From Sulfuricurvum sp. (GTDB taxonomy: Bacteria > Campylobacterota > Campylobacteria > Campylobacterales > Sulfurimonadaceae): a stretch of DNA of 16,712 nucleotides. Numbering within the stretch: position 1 is the stretch's first letter; the number at the start of each line of letters is the position of its first letter. The DNA lies in NCBI GenBank assembly GCA_014764075.1, contig JACXUE010000009.1, positions 1-16,712 of the forward strand, given 5' to 3'. The position numbers and the translations under genes are program-made. Shown one piece after another: positions 5,143 through 11,674 of the stretch. The notes beneath the pieces are model-generated. The model was not told the origin of the DNA, did not search any database, and worked only from the letters and a program-made list of their open reading frames with translations.

Positions 5143-5230
5143 AAAAAATGCGGTTTACTGCATGCGAGCACTCTGCTGAAGAGAACTCAGCGTTAGTGTA
5201 GCCAAGCGGGGCTTTGCTCCGTTGGCGTAA
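5143..5230 (-). repeat. Hairpin-rich intergenic element, copy B (3' of porB)
   Basis: The stretch after the porB stop contains a stem GCCAA/TTGGC (5201-5205 with 5222-5226, continued by CGG/CCG), a second stem GCTGA/TCAGC (5175-5179 with 5187-5191), and a run of six T on the minus strand (5148-5143). It has the same order of blocks as the element at 2578-2733 and lies in the same orientation after a minus-strand gene. It could serve as the transcription end of the por operon, although the T run is not directly after a strong stem. Confidence 0.5.
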
Positions 5231-5236
5231 AGTGAA

Positions 5237-6193
5237 TCAGACACTTGCCTCTTCACGACGTTGAAGATATTCCCATTTCGCATCGACACGTGCTTGCCAC
5301 TCATCGATAAGGTACTCATATTGTTTGGTGAAGAGGTGTTTGAAACGCCCCTGTGCTCCAAGGTAATCACGTACAGGAATAATATTTTTCGGACGATAAG
5401 TGATATTAAGTTGCGTTCCGTCAATAATCTCATACAATGGGAAAACCAACGAATCGGTTGCCAAATCAGAGATAGAGATCGTATCTTCCGGAGCAAATTT
5501 CCACTCGGTTGTACATGCTGACATCGCATTGATATAAACTGGACCCTCTGCCGCAAAACCTTTTTGGATTTTAGCAACCATATCTTTCCATTTGTTCGGT
5601 GCTACTTGTGCAACGTATGGAGCACCGTGTGCCGCCATAATAGCAAGCATATCTTTTTTGTTTTTCTTTTCACCGTAACTAACGCTTCCGGCAGGGGTTG
5701 TTGTCGCTGATGCACCGATCGGAGTTGAAGATGAACGCTGTCCGCCGGTATTTGCATAGACTTCATTGTCCAAACAAACATACATTATGTTGTGCCCGCG
5801 CTCAAAACATCCGGAAATCCATTGGAAACCGATATCGTACGTCGCACCGTCACCGCCGAACGCAACAAATTTAGGGGTACGATCCGGTTGTTTCAAACGC
5901 CCTTTGGTTTTCAACGCTTTATACATCGCTTCAGCACCTGCAACCGCAGAAGAGCCGTTTTCAAATCCGACATGAATCCATGACGCATCCCATGAAGTAT
6001 ACGGATAAACGGCAGTACACACTTCCAAACATCCGGTTGAAGCCGCAAGGATCAAATCATCATTAGTAGCGTTCAGCACTTCACGGACGATAATTGAGTG
6101 GGCACAGCCAGGGCAAAGAAGGTTTGCACCCTCAAAACGGTCTGCCGATGTTGAGAACTCTTTGAGGTTCTTGATTTTTTTGATTTCTGACAC
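5237..6193 (-). CDS. porB: Pyruvate:ferredoxin oxidoreductase, beta subunit
   Basis: Thiamine-diphosphate-binding subunit of the four-subunit 2-oxoacid:acceptor oxidoreductase. The 318-aa protein shows the ThDP/Mg motif GGDGATYDIG (113-122) with the paired N143 in LDNEVYANTGGQRSS (141-155), the Cys ligands CPGC (27, 30) and C55, and a fourth, C227, in SACTTEW, expected to hold a [4Fe-4S] cluster. YANTGGQRS is typical of pyruvate-specific enzymes. It starts with GTG at 6193: AAGGAG, 5 nt before it, overlaps the porA stop (TAAGGAG). It is the last gene of porGDAB. In an autotrophic Campylobacterota member it would work as pyruvate synthase, carboxylating acetyl-CoA for the reductive TCA cycle, or in the oxidative direction; the direction cannot be read from the sequence. 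Confidence 0.95.
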   Translation of the reverse strand: MSEIKKIKNLKEFSTSADRFEGANLLCPGCAHSIIVREVLNATNDDLILAASTGCLEVCTAVYPYTSWDASWIHVGFENGSSAVAGAEAMYKALKTKGRLKQPDRTPKFVAFGGDGATYDIGFQWISGCFERGHNIMYVCLDNEVYANTGGQRSSSTPIGASATTTPAGSVSYGEKKNKKDMLAIMAAHGAPYVAQVAPNKWKDMVAKIQKGFAAEGPVYINAMSACTTEWKFAPEDTISISDLATDSLVFPLYEIIDGTQLNITYRPKNIIPVRDYLGAQGRFKHLFTKQYEYLIDEWQARVDAKWEYLQRREEASV

Positions 6194-6202
6194 AGTGGCT
6201 CC

Positions 6203-7423
6203 TTAGAAAAAAGAGAGTTTCGGTCCGCGAAGACCGATGTATTGTTGCAATGGAGTCGTCGGTTTGCCCGCATCCGCATTCGCTTTAAGATCGTTGTAGA
6301 TCTCTACCAAATGAGCTTTGGTCAAGTCACGTCCCCCAAGACCGTAGATATAGTTGGTCATTACCGCTTTCGTGTCAGTGTTGAACAACGCCCCCGAGAG
6401 CTCATTGAACAATGCCCCAACCGTTCCGTGCGGACTGGATCGATCCAATGCCGCGATTGCTTTAACGTCTTTCAATGCAGCCGCAATTTGTTCAAGTGGA
6501 AACGGGCGGAACACCCGAATCCCGACAACACCCGCTTTAATCCCTTGCGCACGAAGTTCGTTCGATACCTCTTCAGCGGTTTCAACCGATGTCCCCATAC
6601 ACACAACGGCCACTTCCGCATCATCCATGTTGTAGGTTTCAACGATATTATATTTGCGTCCGGTTAGTTTTTCAAAATCATCAAACGCCGCTTGGATTTT
6701 TGGTATTACGGCAGTCATAAGGGCGTGTTGCTGACGCGCTTTGTGTTCAAAATGCCAATCTTCTTCCGTTTGAACCCCATGGGTTACCGGATGATCAAGA
6801 TCAAGCATATCGTTCATCGGCTTATATTCGCCGACAAAATTATACGCTACTTCATCGCTCAAGGTTTTTACCCCTTGCGCCGTATGCGACGTCATAAATC
6901 CGTCTTGGTGAACCATTGCCGGCAAACGAACATCGTGGTCTTCTGAAACACGGAATGCGATAAGATTCATATCGTATACGTTTTGCGGGTTGTAGCAGTC
7001 GATTTGAATCCATCCACTATCACGCCCCATATACATATCGGAGTGATCGCCGTTAACGTTGAGCGGAGCACCGATAGCACGGTTAACTACGTTTAACACG
7101 ATCGGAATACGCATCCCCGACGCCGAGTACAACGTTTCAACCATCAACGCAAACCCTTGAGAAGAGGTTGCCGTAGCAACACGACCACCCGCAGCCGCAG
7201 CACCGATACAACATGACATTGCACCGTGTTCCGATTCGGTCATGACAAATTCCCCATCAATGTAACCGTTTGCCTTAAAGTTTGCATAGTTTTCTACAAT
7301 AGGGGTAGATGGAGTGATCGGATACGCTGCAACAACATCCACTTGGGCTTGGCGCAACGCATGGCTTGCCGCCATATTTCCATCCCATACCTCAATATCG
7401 CGTAGTTCAAATGTATCAGCCAT
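6203..7423 (-). CDS. porA: Pyruvate:ferredoxin oxidoreductase, alpha subunit
   Basis: Alpha subunit of the heterotetrameric enzyme; carries the pyrimidine-binding half of the ThDP site and the CoA-facing domain. In the 406-aa protein YPITPSTPIVE (from residue 34) is the signature of the family, followed by TESEHGAM (the conserved Glu of the ThDP site), TSSQGFALM and GRDSGWIQ. The C-terminal part contains VVCMGTSVETAEEV and GVVGIRVFRPFP, the usual transketolase C-domain sequences. AAAGGAAGAG precedes the ATG, and the start overlaps the porD stop by one base (TAATG), so the two are translationally coupled. Gene order gamma-delta-alpha-beta is the same as in Helicobacter and other Campylobacterota. 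Confidence 0.96.
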   Translation of the reverse strand: MADTFELRDIEVWDGNMAASHALRQAQVDVVAAYPITPSTPIVENYANFKANGYIDGEFVMTESEHGAMSCCIGAAAAGGRVATATSSQGFALMVETLYSASGMRIPIVLNVVNRAIGAPLNVNGDHSDMYMGRDSGWIQIDCYNPQNVYDMNLIAFRVSEDHDVRLPAMVHQDGFMTSHTAQGVKTLSDEVAYNFVGEYKPMNDMLDLDHPVTHGVQTEEDWHFEHKARQQHALMTAVIPKIQAAFDDFEKLTGRKYNIVETYNMDDAEVAVVCMGTSVETAEEVSNELRAQGIKAGVVGIRVFRPFPLEQIAAALKDVKAIAALDRSSPHGTVGALFNELSGALFNTDTKAVMTNYIYGLGGRDLTKAHLVEIYNDLKANADAGKPTTPLQQYIGLRGPKLSFF

Positions 7424-7839
7424 TACTCTTCCTTTGCCTCAGTGGTTGCTTTTGAAGTATTTTTTGTGGGCCACTCAGCGAGAGCCACCTCTTCCTCTAT
7501 TTGTTCTGGGAACATCAACAGTGATTTAGGGTTTGTCGGGCAAACCTGAACACAGATCCCGCACCCTTTACAGTGGTCAAAATCGATTCCGACCATTTTT
7601 TTATCGCGTGAAATGATCGACAAATCAGGGCAATACACCCAACAAAATTGGCAATCGATACAATAGTCTTTGTTGAATAAAGGTTTTTGAATACGCCAGT
7701 CGGCAACGCTCGCGGTAAACGAGCTTGATGCAGAATAAGGGCGATCTTCCGGTAAAATAGTCGCAATACCGGATACCGCTCCCTCAAATGAGCGGAGCAT
7801 GGCACCGATCTCAAACCCATCCCATCCTTTTTTTTCCAT
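7423..7839 (-). CDS. porD: Pyruvate:ferredoxin oxidoreductase, delta subunit (2x[4Fe-4S] ferredoxin)
   Basis: Electron-transfer subunit with two classical ferredoxin motifs: C60-x2-C63-x2-C66-x3-C70-P and C90-x2-C93-x2-C96-x3-C100-P. It passes electrons from the ThDP site to external ferredoxin or flavodoxin. The 138-aa length includes about 57 residues before the first cluster motif, as in other campylobacterial PorD proteins, and an Ala/Glu-rich tail. AAGGAG, 7 nt upstream of ATG, overlaps the end of porG, and the stop overlaps the porA start. All eight cluster cysteines are present. Confidence 0.94.
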   Translation of the reverse strand: MEKKGWDGFEIGAMLRSFEGAVSGIATILPEDRPYSASSSFTASVADWRIQKPLFNKDYCIDCQFCWVYCPDLSIISRDKKMVGIDFDHCKGCGICVQVCPTNPKSLLMFPEQIEEEVALAEWPTKNTSKATTEAKEE

Positions 7840-7849
7840 TATATGCTCC

Positions 7850-8407
7850 TTATTTTACTTCATCATACGCGCGTTGAATCGCGATCATATTGGCATCAAT
7901 AATTTTTTGAGGCAATTTTTTGAGGACACGCGCCATGTTTTCTTTGAAAAACTCCATATCATACATTCCCGAAACTTTCATCAATGCACCCAACATCGGA
8001 GTATTTGGGATAGCTTTACCGATCGTCTCTTGGGAGATTTTGATACAATCAACTGTATACACTTTTTTACCGGCAAGTTTCGGCTGCGATGCGATCAACT
8101 CTTCGGTGCTCAAATGGGTTGTGATGATGTAAGTAGTATTCTCTTTTTCATTAGCCGTAATATCAGCAACATAGACCAAAGCGGGGTCGATAACTAAAAC
8201 ATAGTCAGGACTCATAAATTTTTCGTGGTTCAAGATAACTTTGTCATCAATACGATTATACGCTGTCATCGCGGCTCCCCGCTTGGCGGAACCGTAAAAT
8301 GCAAATGCCTGAACATGCTTACCGGTGGTGGATACAACGTCAGCCAAACCTTTGGCACCGGTTACGGCACCTTGTCCGGCACGACTATGCCATCGAATCT
8401 CTAGCAT
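7850..8407 (-). CDS. porG: Pyruvate:ferredoxin oxidoreductase, gamma subunit
   Basis: Gamma subunit (185 aa) of the four-subunit enzyme and first gene of the operon. It has the family opening with RWHSRAGQGAVTGAKGLA (about residues 5-22), the typical AFYGSAKRGAAMTAYNR, then SPDYVLVIDPAL and the conserved PNTPMLGALMKVSG. GGGAG, 6 nt before ATG, supports the start. The 116-nt gene-free stretch upstream separates it from the HAD phosphatase gene and should contain the operon promoter. Some annotations use the symbol porC. Confidence 0.94.
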   Translation of the reverse strand: MLEIRWHSRAGQGAVTGAKGLADVVSTTGKHVQAFAFYGSAKRGAAMTAYNRIDDKVILNHEKFMSPDYVLVIDPALVYVADITANEKENTTYIITTHLSTEELIASQPKLAGKKVYTVDCIKISQETIGKAIPNTPMLGALMKVSGMYDMEFFKENMARVLKKLPQKIIDANMIAIQRAYDEVK

Positions 8408-8523
8408 GAATTCTCCCTATGACTTAAGTTTAAGTTGAATTTAATCAATACCTGTATTCTATGAAAGTTGCTCTTAAATGTAGCTTTTCGCTTTCTACGA
8501 GGTTGGATGAGAAAGAAAAACTG
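8408..8523 (-). promoter_or_regulatory. Upstream region of porGDAB (promoter likely)
   Basis: 116 nt between the HAD phosphatase stop and porG. The best -10 candidate is TAGAAT on the minus strand (8456-8461); no -35 consensus is at 16-18 nt. Nearer the gene, TTAAGTTTAAGTT makes a short direct repeat that could bind a regulator or be chance A/T-rich sequence. No convincing terminator for the phosphatase gene is visible, only a T-rich stretch directly after its stop. Confidence 0.35.
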
Positions 8524-9177
8524 TTACTTTTGTCCTCGCATAGCGATGTATCGAACCGCTTCGAGGGCATCATCTTTTATAATATTAGTTAATTCAAGTA
8601 ATTGTGCCGTGTTATCATAACCGCTTGCTACCGCGACATGTTCTATCCCTGCACGATTGGCCGCTTCGATATCCAATCTGGTGTCCCCTATCATCCATAT
8701 TTCATCCTCCAAAGCCCCCATTTTTTCAATCGCCTTGTAAATCGGTTCAGGATGGGGTTTTAGATTTTGGACATCTTCAAATCCAATCAACACCTCAAAA
8801 TAGTGCATTACTCCGAGATATTCGAGGATCTCACGTGAATATTCTGCCGTTTTTGTCGTTACGATTCCCAATCGTGCAAAGTTCATCGCCTCTTGAATCG
8901 CTTCGCGCGCATTCGGCAGCAGAAGTGTTTTGGCGCATGCGATAGAACGGTAATGACGTTTATAGCTCACAATATGTTCTTCATTGAGTTCTTTGGGAAC
9001 CCCGAGGGCATCAAACATAACCGAGAGAGGATGACCTATTTGTTCGGTAATTTGAGCATCTTTGATCCCTCGGACAACCCCATGCTGTGCTAAAGAGTGA
9101 TGAAAACTCTCCAAAATTGCTTCAGTCGAATCAATCAGCGTTCCGTCCAAATCAAACAATATTACCGGCTTTGTCAC
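8524..9177 (-). CDS. gph: HAD-family phosphatase, phosphoglycolate phosphatase-like
   Basis: Haloacid-dehalogenase superfamily hydrolase of the Gph/PGMB type. Counting from the GTG start, motif I is FDLDGTLIDST (nucleophile D9, acid/base D11), motif II TTKTA after LGIVTTK, motif III the Lys in LKPHPEPIYKA, and motif IV GDTRLDIEAA; the inserted helical cap lies between motifs I and II. I prefer GTG at 9177 (217 aa): it overlaps the stop of the binding-protein gene as GTGA and has GGGAG upstream at usable distance. ATG codons at 9210 and 9192 in the same frame would add 11 or 5 residues not expected before the first strand. The substrate may be 2-phosphoglycolate or a damaged or other phosphosugar; family members are too alike to tell. 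Confidence 0.88.
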   Translation of the reverse strand: MTKPVILFDLDGTLIDSTEAILESFHHSLAQHGVVRGIKDAQITEQIGHPLSVMFDALGVPKELNEEHIVSYKRHYRSIACAKTLLLPNAREAIQEAMNFARLGIVTTKTAEYSREILEYLGVMHYFEVLIGFEDVQNLKPHPEPIYKAIEKMGALEDEIWMIGDTRLDIEAANRAGIEHVAVASGYDNTAQLLELTNIIKDDALEAVRYIAMRGQK

Positions 9178-10679
9178 TCTTTTTTCTCCCATTGTATGTA
9201 ATCTTCCCAAATACCATTGATCGTCGGTTTTACCCCCTTGATCGAGCGACTATAGACATTGATTTGATTAGGAATCACCAAAAACAGATAGGGATTGTCT
9301 CTCACAATTTCAGCGAAAATCTCCTTTTGATAGGCGGCGATTTTTTCCGGATCGGTCGAGCTCTCCATCCGCTCTATCAGTCTATCGGTCCGTTTTGAGT
9401 GATACCCCACCAGATTGAACCCTCCTGACACATCGCTCTCACTGTGCCATAGGGCATAAGGGTCGGGAGTAAGTGAGAGCGACCACCCCAACAATACTGT
9501 CTCAAATTTTCGCGGTGCGACTACCGTATTTAAAAACGCCTGCCACTCCATCACCCGAAGCGTCACTTTAACCCCGACATCGAGCAACTGACGTTGCAAA
9601 ATCTCCGCCGTATAAGGGCGGATTGCATTGGAGTTTGATGTGGCGATTTCAAACTCCAAAGGGTGCTCTTTTGAGTATCCCGCCGATCTCAATAATGTTT
9701 TTGCGCGAACCAAATCCCGCCTTGGAGCCTTTACTTGCTCATTAAATCCCTTGGCACCCGGCAAAAAAGGACCTGTACACACTTTTCCGTGACGTAAAAA
9801 CAGCACATCAATCAATCTTTCACGATCGATTGCCAAAGAGAGAGCTTCTCGAACACGGGGGTCTTGAAATTTTTTCAGCCTGAGATTGAATCCTAAATAA
9901 GTATAACTATGCGATGGTAGTTCCAAAGTCGCAAAACGGTGATGAAAGCTTTTGTCCAACTGCCGCTCAAATTGCATCGGTTCCAATCCGTCAACATCGA
10001 TTTGCCCCGATTTGAGCATCAAAAACCGCGTCATAGGATCGGCAATGACATGAAAAATAATGTTATCGATTTTAGGACGGTGTTCAAAATAGTTGGGATT
10101 GGCTTCCAGAACGATCTGCTTGGAGAATTCGAGTTTTTTGAGGACATAAGGACCCGTTCCGATAGGTGCGGTGTTAAATTTGGACCCCATGATATCTTTT
10201 TCATGTTGGAGAATATGGCGGGGGACAATCCCCATCATCCAAATCTCCAACGCTTTAAAATAGGGTTTTTCATACGTTACACGGAGTGTAAAATCATCGA
10301 TCACGTGAACATTCTTGACAACACGAAAATCAGACGCGTAGGGGGTAACGGTGGTCGGAGCTTTGATCAGGTTATAGGTGAAAAGGACATCATGAGCACT
10401 GAAGGCTCTACCGTCATGCCATTTGACTCCATGGCGCAGTTTAAACTCAATGAGGGTCGGAGTGATAAAACGGTATGATTCCGCCAAATCCCCGATGATC
10501 TTTTGTCCCGTCTCATCGTATTTCACCAAAGCATTAAACAAAAATCCCGCGATCAAAGAACTGGCTGAATCGGTAGCGACAAGAGGATTGAGACGAGCGG
10601 GATTGGATGAAGTGCTTAGATGAAGAGTGGAAGCGATCCCAGAAAAAATAAGTATAAAAAACGTTAAAATGAATTTCAA
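9174..10679 (-). CDS. Family 5 extracellular solute-binding protein (peptide/nickel-type ABC transporter)
   Basis: Periplasmic binding protein of the DppA/OppA/NikA class. The family signature is clear near residue 90 (LRHGVKWHDGRAFSAHDVLF), followed by GTGPYVLKK, ANPNYF and ALSLAIDRERL, ending in NGIWEDYIQW. I chose the TTG at 10679 (501 aa). From there the protein begins with Lys and a hydrophobic stretch (FILTFFILIFSGIA), a Sec signal peptide without a lipobox Cys, so it should be soluble in the periplasm. AGGAT lies 6 nt before this TTG. An upstream ATG (10751) would place a TATAAT promoter box and the terminator region of rpsI inside the gene. No permease or ATPase genes are nearby, so it is an orphan binding protein in this window; the ligand is unknown. 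Its stop overlaps the next gene's start. Confidence 0.88.
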   Translation of the reverse strand: MKFILTFFILIFSGIASTLHLSTSSNPARLNPLVATDSASSLIAGFLFNALVKYDETGQKIIGDLAESYRFITPTLIEFKLRHGVKWHDGRAFSAHDVLFTYNLIKAPTTVTPYASDFRVVKNVHVIDDFTLRVTYEKPYFKALEIWMMGIVPRHILQHEKDIMGSKFNTAPIGTGPYVLKKLEFSKQIVLEANPNYFEHRPKIDNIIFHVIADPMTRFLMLKSGQIDVDGLEPMQFERQLDKSFHHRFATLELPSHSYTYLGFNLRLKKFQDPRVREALSLAIDRERLIDVLFLRHGKVCTGPFLPGAKGFNEQVKAPRRDLVRAKTLLRSAGYSKEHPLEFEIATSNSNAIRPYTAEILQRQLLDVGVKVTLRVMEWQAFLNTVVAPRKFETVLLGWSLSLTPDPYALWHSESDVSGGFNLVGYHSKRTDRLIERMESSTDPEKIAAYQKEIFAEIVRDNPYLFLVIPNQINVYSRSIKGVKPTINGIWEDYIQWEKKE

Positions 10680-10683
10680 ATAG

Positions 10684-10709
10684 AATCCTATTTTTGTAGG
10701 ATTATACCA
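10684..10709 (-). promoter_or_regulatory. Extended -10 promoter with overlapping palindrome upstream of the binding protein
   Basis: On the minus strand TGGTATAAT (10709-10701) is a consensus extended -10 box. The perfect inverted repeat AATCCTA-N6-TAGGATT (10684-10690 and 10697-10703) overlaps the last three bases of the box and the predicted start of transcription, and its second arm includes the ribosome binding site. Transcription would start within the loop, so the palindrome is more likely a repressor site in DNA than an RNA hairpin. Confidence 0.6.
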
Positions 10710-10729
10710 TTTTGAGGGCAATAAGCAGG

Positions 10730-10762
10730 AAAAAAGCGCAACTCTTCCCAAATAAGGGAAGA
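10730..10762 (-). terminator. Intrinsic terminator-like hairpin after rpsI
   Basis: On the minus strand TCTTCCC-TTATTT-GGGAAGA (10762-10743), seven base pairs, starts 9 nt after the rpsI stop codon. A run of six T (10735-10730) follows after a 7-nt gap. The gap makes it a sub-standard terminator, but the position between rpsI and the next promoter supports the role. Confidence 0.55.
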
Positions 10763-10771
10763 AACAAACGA

Positions 10772-11161
10772 TTAACGTTTGGAGAACTGAGGAGAACGGC
10801 GCGCTTTGTGTTTACCTGGTTTTTTACGCTCAACAACACGAGCGTCACGAGTCAACATACCAAATGGTTTCAAGATAGCACGGAAAGATGGATCAAATAC
10901 ACAAAGTGCACGAGAGATACCGTGACGAAGTGCGTCTGATTGACCAGAGAAACCACCACCCAAAGTTGTTGCAATGATATCTACTGATGTATCTTGTTTG
11001 GTCAATGAAAGCGGTTGTGTAACACGCAATTTTTTTGCTTCAAGACCACCAAGCCACGCATCCAATGAAAGACCGTTAACCGTGATTTTGCCTGTACCTG
11101 GAGTCAACCATACTTTAGCGATTGACGTTTTTCTTCTGCCGGTTGCATACGTTTTTGCCAT
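10772..11161 (-). CDS. rpsI: 30S ribosomal protein S9
   Basis: Ribosomal protein uS9 of the small-subunit head; its C-terminal tail reaches the P-site tRNA. The 129-aa protein has the expected YATGRRKTSIAKVWL start region, LGGGFSGQSDALRHGISRAL in the middle and the invariant basic tail RKKPGKHKARRSPQFSKR. TAAGGAT precedes ATG at 11161 by 6-7 nt. It follows rplM with 9 nt between them, the universal rplM-rpsI operon order, and is followed by a hairpin terminator. Confidence 0.98.
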   Translation of the reverse strand: MAKTYATGRRKTSIAKVWLTPGTGKITVNGLSLDAWLGGLEAKKLRVTQPLSLTKQDTSVDIIATTLGGGFSGQSDALRHGISRALCVFDPSFRAILKPFGMLTRDARVVERKKPGKHKARRSPQFSKR

Positions 11162-11170
11162 TATTTATCC

Positions 11171-11593
11171 TTACTTAGCGATCTGCGCAGAGTGTGGATG
11201 TTCAGCACCTGCATAGACTTTGAGTTTTTTCAACATCGCGCGACCCAATTTTGTTTTAGGTAGCATACCGCGAGCTGCAAGTTTGAAAACTTTTTCTGGG
11301 TTAGTAGCCAAAAGTTCTGTGAATTTTTCACTTTTTACGTTACCGAAGTAACCTGTGTGATGGTGATATGTTTTAGTAGCCGTTTTTCCGCTACCGTTGA
11401 TAACCGCTTTTGACGCGTTGATAACAACAACAAAATCACCGCAATCGATATTCGGGGTAAAATAGGGTTTATCTTTTCCGCGTAAACGAGTAGCAACATC
11501 TGTCATAATACGACCGAATGTTTTCCCTTCCGCATCGATCAAAACCCATTTACGTTCGATTTGCTCAGGTGAAGCAATTTTAGTAAATTTCAT
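11171..11593 (-). CDS. rplM: 50S ribosomal protein L13
   Basis: Ribosomal protein uL13, an early assembly protein of the large subunit. From the ATG at 11593 the protein is 140 aa, the normal length, and reads MKFTKIASPEQIERKWVLID. It then shows the conserved GRIMTDVATRLRGKDKPYFTP, YHHTGYFG-type and RGMLPKTKLGRAMLKKLKVY segments. AAAGGAT lies 8 nt before this ATG. The frame is open up to 11623, but that start would swallow the ribosome binding site and add ten residues not found in L13. The gene heads the rplM-rpsI operon. Confidence 0.98.
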   Translation of the reverse strand: MKFTKIASPEQIERKWVLIDAEGKTFGRIMTDVATRLRGKDKPYFTPNIDCGDFVVVINASKAVINGSGKTATKTYHHHTGYFGNVKSEKFTELLATNPEKVFKLAARGMLPKTKLGRAMLKKLKVYAGAEHPHSAQIAK

Positions 11594-11632
11594 CTTGAGT
11601 ATCCTTTTAAAGTCTCTATACAAAGTGGCGAA

Positions 11633-11638
11633 ATTGTA
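11633..11638 (-). promoter_or_regulatory. Putative -10 box of rplM-rpsI
   Basis: TACAAT on the minus strand (11638-11633), about 40 nt before the rplM start, in the 81-nt gap after addA. TATAAG a little upstream is an alternative. No -35 consensus is evident. Confidence 0.4.
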
Positions 11639-11674
11639 CCCGTTTAAACTTATAATCTACTGAAATTAAGTTTT

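Noticed and set aside
5155..5577. 140-aa minus-strand frame over the 3' end of porB and copy B of the element
   Set aside because: It is a shadow frame of porB, which is clearly coding in another frame there.
9939..10478. 179-aa plus-strand frame inside the binding-protein gene
   Set aside because: It is antisense to conserved family-5 binding-protein sequence; no independent coding evidence.
10680..10751. 24-codon extension of the binding protein to an upstream ATG
   Set aside because: It would contain the extended -10 box and start within the rpsI terminator hairpin; the TTG at 10679 gives a normal signal peptide with a ribosome binding site.
11594..11623. Ten-codon extension of rplM
   Set aside because: It contains the Shine-Dalgarno sequence; L13 proteins begin at the MKFTK-like start.
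11645..11672. AAACTTA...TAAGTTT inverted repeat followed by T run on the plus strand
   Set aside because: It looks like a terminator only for plus-strand transcription, but no plus-strand gene is there. The loop is 14 nt and the arms are A/T-rich; probably chance, or part of the rplM promoter region.
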